From: Candidatus Zhuqueibacterota bacterium
Lineage (GTDB): Bacteria > KSB1 > UBA2214
Length of the DNA: 6,689 nucleotides
Assembly (NCBI GenBank): GCA_022706175.1
Contig: JAKJDB010000149.1
Coordinates: 1-6,689, forward strand
Direction of reading: 5' to 3'
The position numbers and the translations under genes are program-made. Below are positions 6,067-6,689 of this stretch, in pieces. The notes beneath the pieces are model-generated. The model worked only from the letters and a program-made list of their open reading frames with translations. It was not told the origin of the DNA and searched no databases. The first letter of the stretch is position 1; each line of letters begins with the position of its first letter.

Positions 6067-6689
6067 TCAAAGCGTATCCGCGTACAGGGGAAAGCGGCCG
6101 CAGAGTTCCTTCACCTCGCCGAGCACCTGCTGCTGGATCGTCGTATCGGTCAAATGGGAGAGCACCCGGTCGATAAATCCGACGATCTGCCGCATCTCAG
6201 GCTCCCGCATCCCCCGGGTGGTCATGGCGGGAGTGCCCAGGCGAATGCCGCTGGTGACAAAGGGGCTTTGACTGTCGAACGGCACCATGTTCTTATTGAC
6301 TGTGATGCCGGCCGCTTCCAGAGCCTTTTCCGAATCCCGGCCGGTAAGACCGCGGCTGCTCAAATCCAGCAGCATCACGTGCGTATCCGTGCCGCCGGAG
6401 ACGATATGATAGCCGCGCGCCATCAGTTCGGCGCTGAGCGCCTGGGCGTTGGCGACCACCTGCTGCTGATAGAGTGTAAATTCGGGCTGCAGGGCTTCCT
6501 GGAACGCCACGGCCTTGGCGGCGATGACGTGCATCAGCGGGCCGCCCTGAAAGCCGGGAAACACGTTGCTGTCGATGATCTCGGAGACCAGTTTGAGCTT
6601 TCCCTTGGGCGTGGTCACACCCATATCGTTTTCGCCATCATGTCCGAGCAGAATCATGCCGCCGCGTGGGCCGCGCAGCGTCTTGTGGG
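6067..6689 (-). CDS. glyA: Serine hydroxymethyltransferase, C-terminal half (cut by the window edge)
   Basis: This PLP enzyme interconverts serine and glycine while loading a one-carbon unit on tetrahydrofolate, in the cytoplasm. Only the last 206 residues are here; the reading frame is open to the window edge, so the gene continues beyond it and the first ATG inside (6657) is not the start. The fragment begins at the PLP-binding motif [10 protein letters not shown], with the Schiff-base lysine as its second residue. Further family marks are [12 protein letters not shown] (42-53), [13 protein letters not shown] (97-109), the ITVNKN motif (128-133) and [14 protein letters not shown] (146-159), whose Arg (149) binds the substrate carboxylate. 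Compared with E. coli GlyA, the stretch between the PRGG and VFPG motifs is 13 residues longer (31 against 18) and contains TTPKGK, a form I associate with Bacteroidetes and relatives. It lies upstream of nrdR with an 83-base gap. Confidence 0.97.
   Translation of the reverse strand, partial: HKTLRGPRGGMILLGHDGENDMGVTTPKGKLKLVSEIIDSNVFPGFQGGPLMHVIAAKAVAFQEALQPEFTLYQQQVVANAQALSAELMARGYHIVSGGTDTHVMLLDLSSRGLTGRDSEKALEAAGITVNKNMVPFDSQSPFVTSGIRLGTPAMTTRGMREPEMRQIVGFIDRVLSHLTDTTIQQQVLGEVKELCGRFPLYADTL

Overview
The window is about 6.7 kb of ordinary, gene-dense bacterial chromosome with moderately high GC. Six genes lie head to tail on the minus strand and one small gene lies on the plus strand. 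I see no mobile element, CRISPR array, rRNA or tRNA, and no broken gene. The serine hydroxymethyltransferase fragment at the right edge carries an insertion after the PLP-lysine motif (a 'TTPKG' stretch) that I associate with Bacteroidetes and relatives. This suggests a member of the FCB group (for example a Calditrichota/KSB1-like or similar lineage). That placement is an inference from one protein. A gene for an ATP-dependent corrinoid-activator-like iron-sulfur protein fits an organism with anaerobic, cobalamin-based metabolism, but no partner corrinoid protein is visible here.

Layout in the direction of minus-strand transcription, right to left. 6689-6067: 3' half of glyA (one-carbon metabolism; runs off the window). 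5983-5537: nrdR (repressor of ribonucleotide reductase genes). 5420-4461: tatC (twin-arginine translocase) with a long disordered N-terminal extension. 4433-3576: a PHP-domain phosphoesterase of the YciV/RNase AM type, starting at TTG behind a strong ribosome-binding site. 3570-1747: a [2Fe-2S]/ASKHA (DUF4445, RACo-like) reductive activator whose start lies five bases after the PHP stop. 1700-522: an M24 metallopeptidase (Xaa-Pro peptidase-like). A perfect hairpin at 413-440 separates this strand from a convergent plus-strand gene at 68-406, which encodes a small three-helix membrane protein resembling DUF6249.

The last four minus-strand genes (tatC, PHP, activator, M24) are closely spaced and may form one transcript. 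A weak terminator-like hairpin lies between nrdR and tatC, so glyA-nrdR may be a separate unit. The products do not form an obvious pathway: protein export, nucleotide/RNA 5'-end phosphate chemistry, corrinoid reduction and peptide trimming. The grouping looks like housekeeping gene order and I do not claim a new defence or biosynthetic system. The points most worth a second look are the orphan corrinoid activator, the stable stem-loop sitting on its stop codon just before the peptidase gene, and the repetitive acidic N-terminal tail of TatC.
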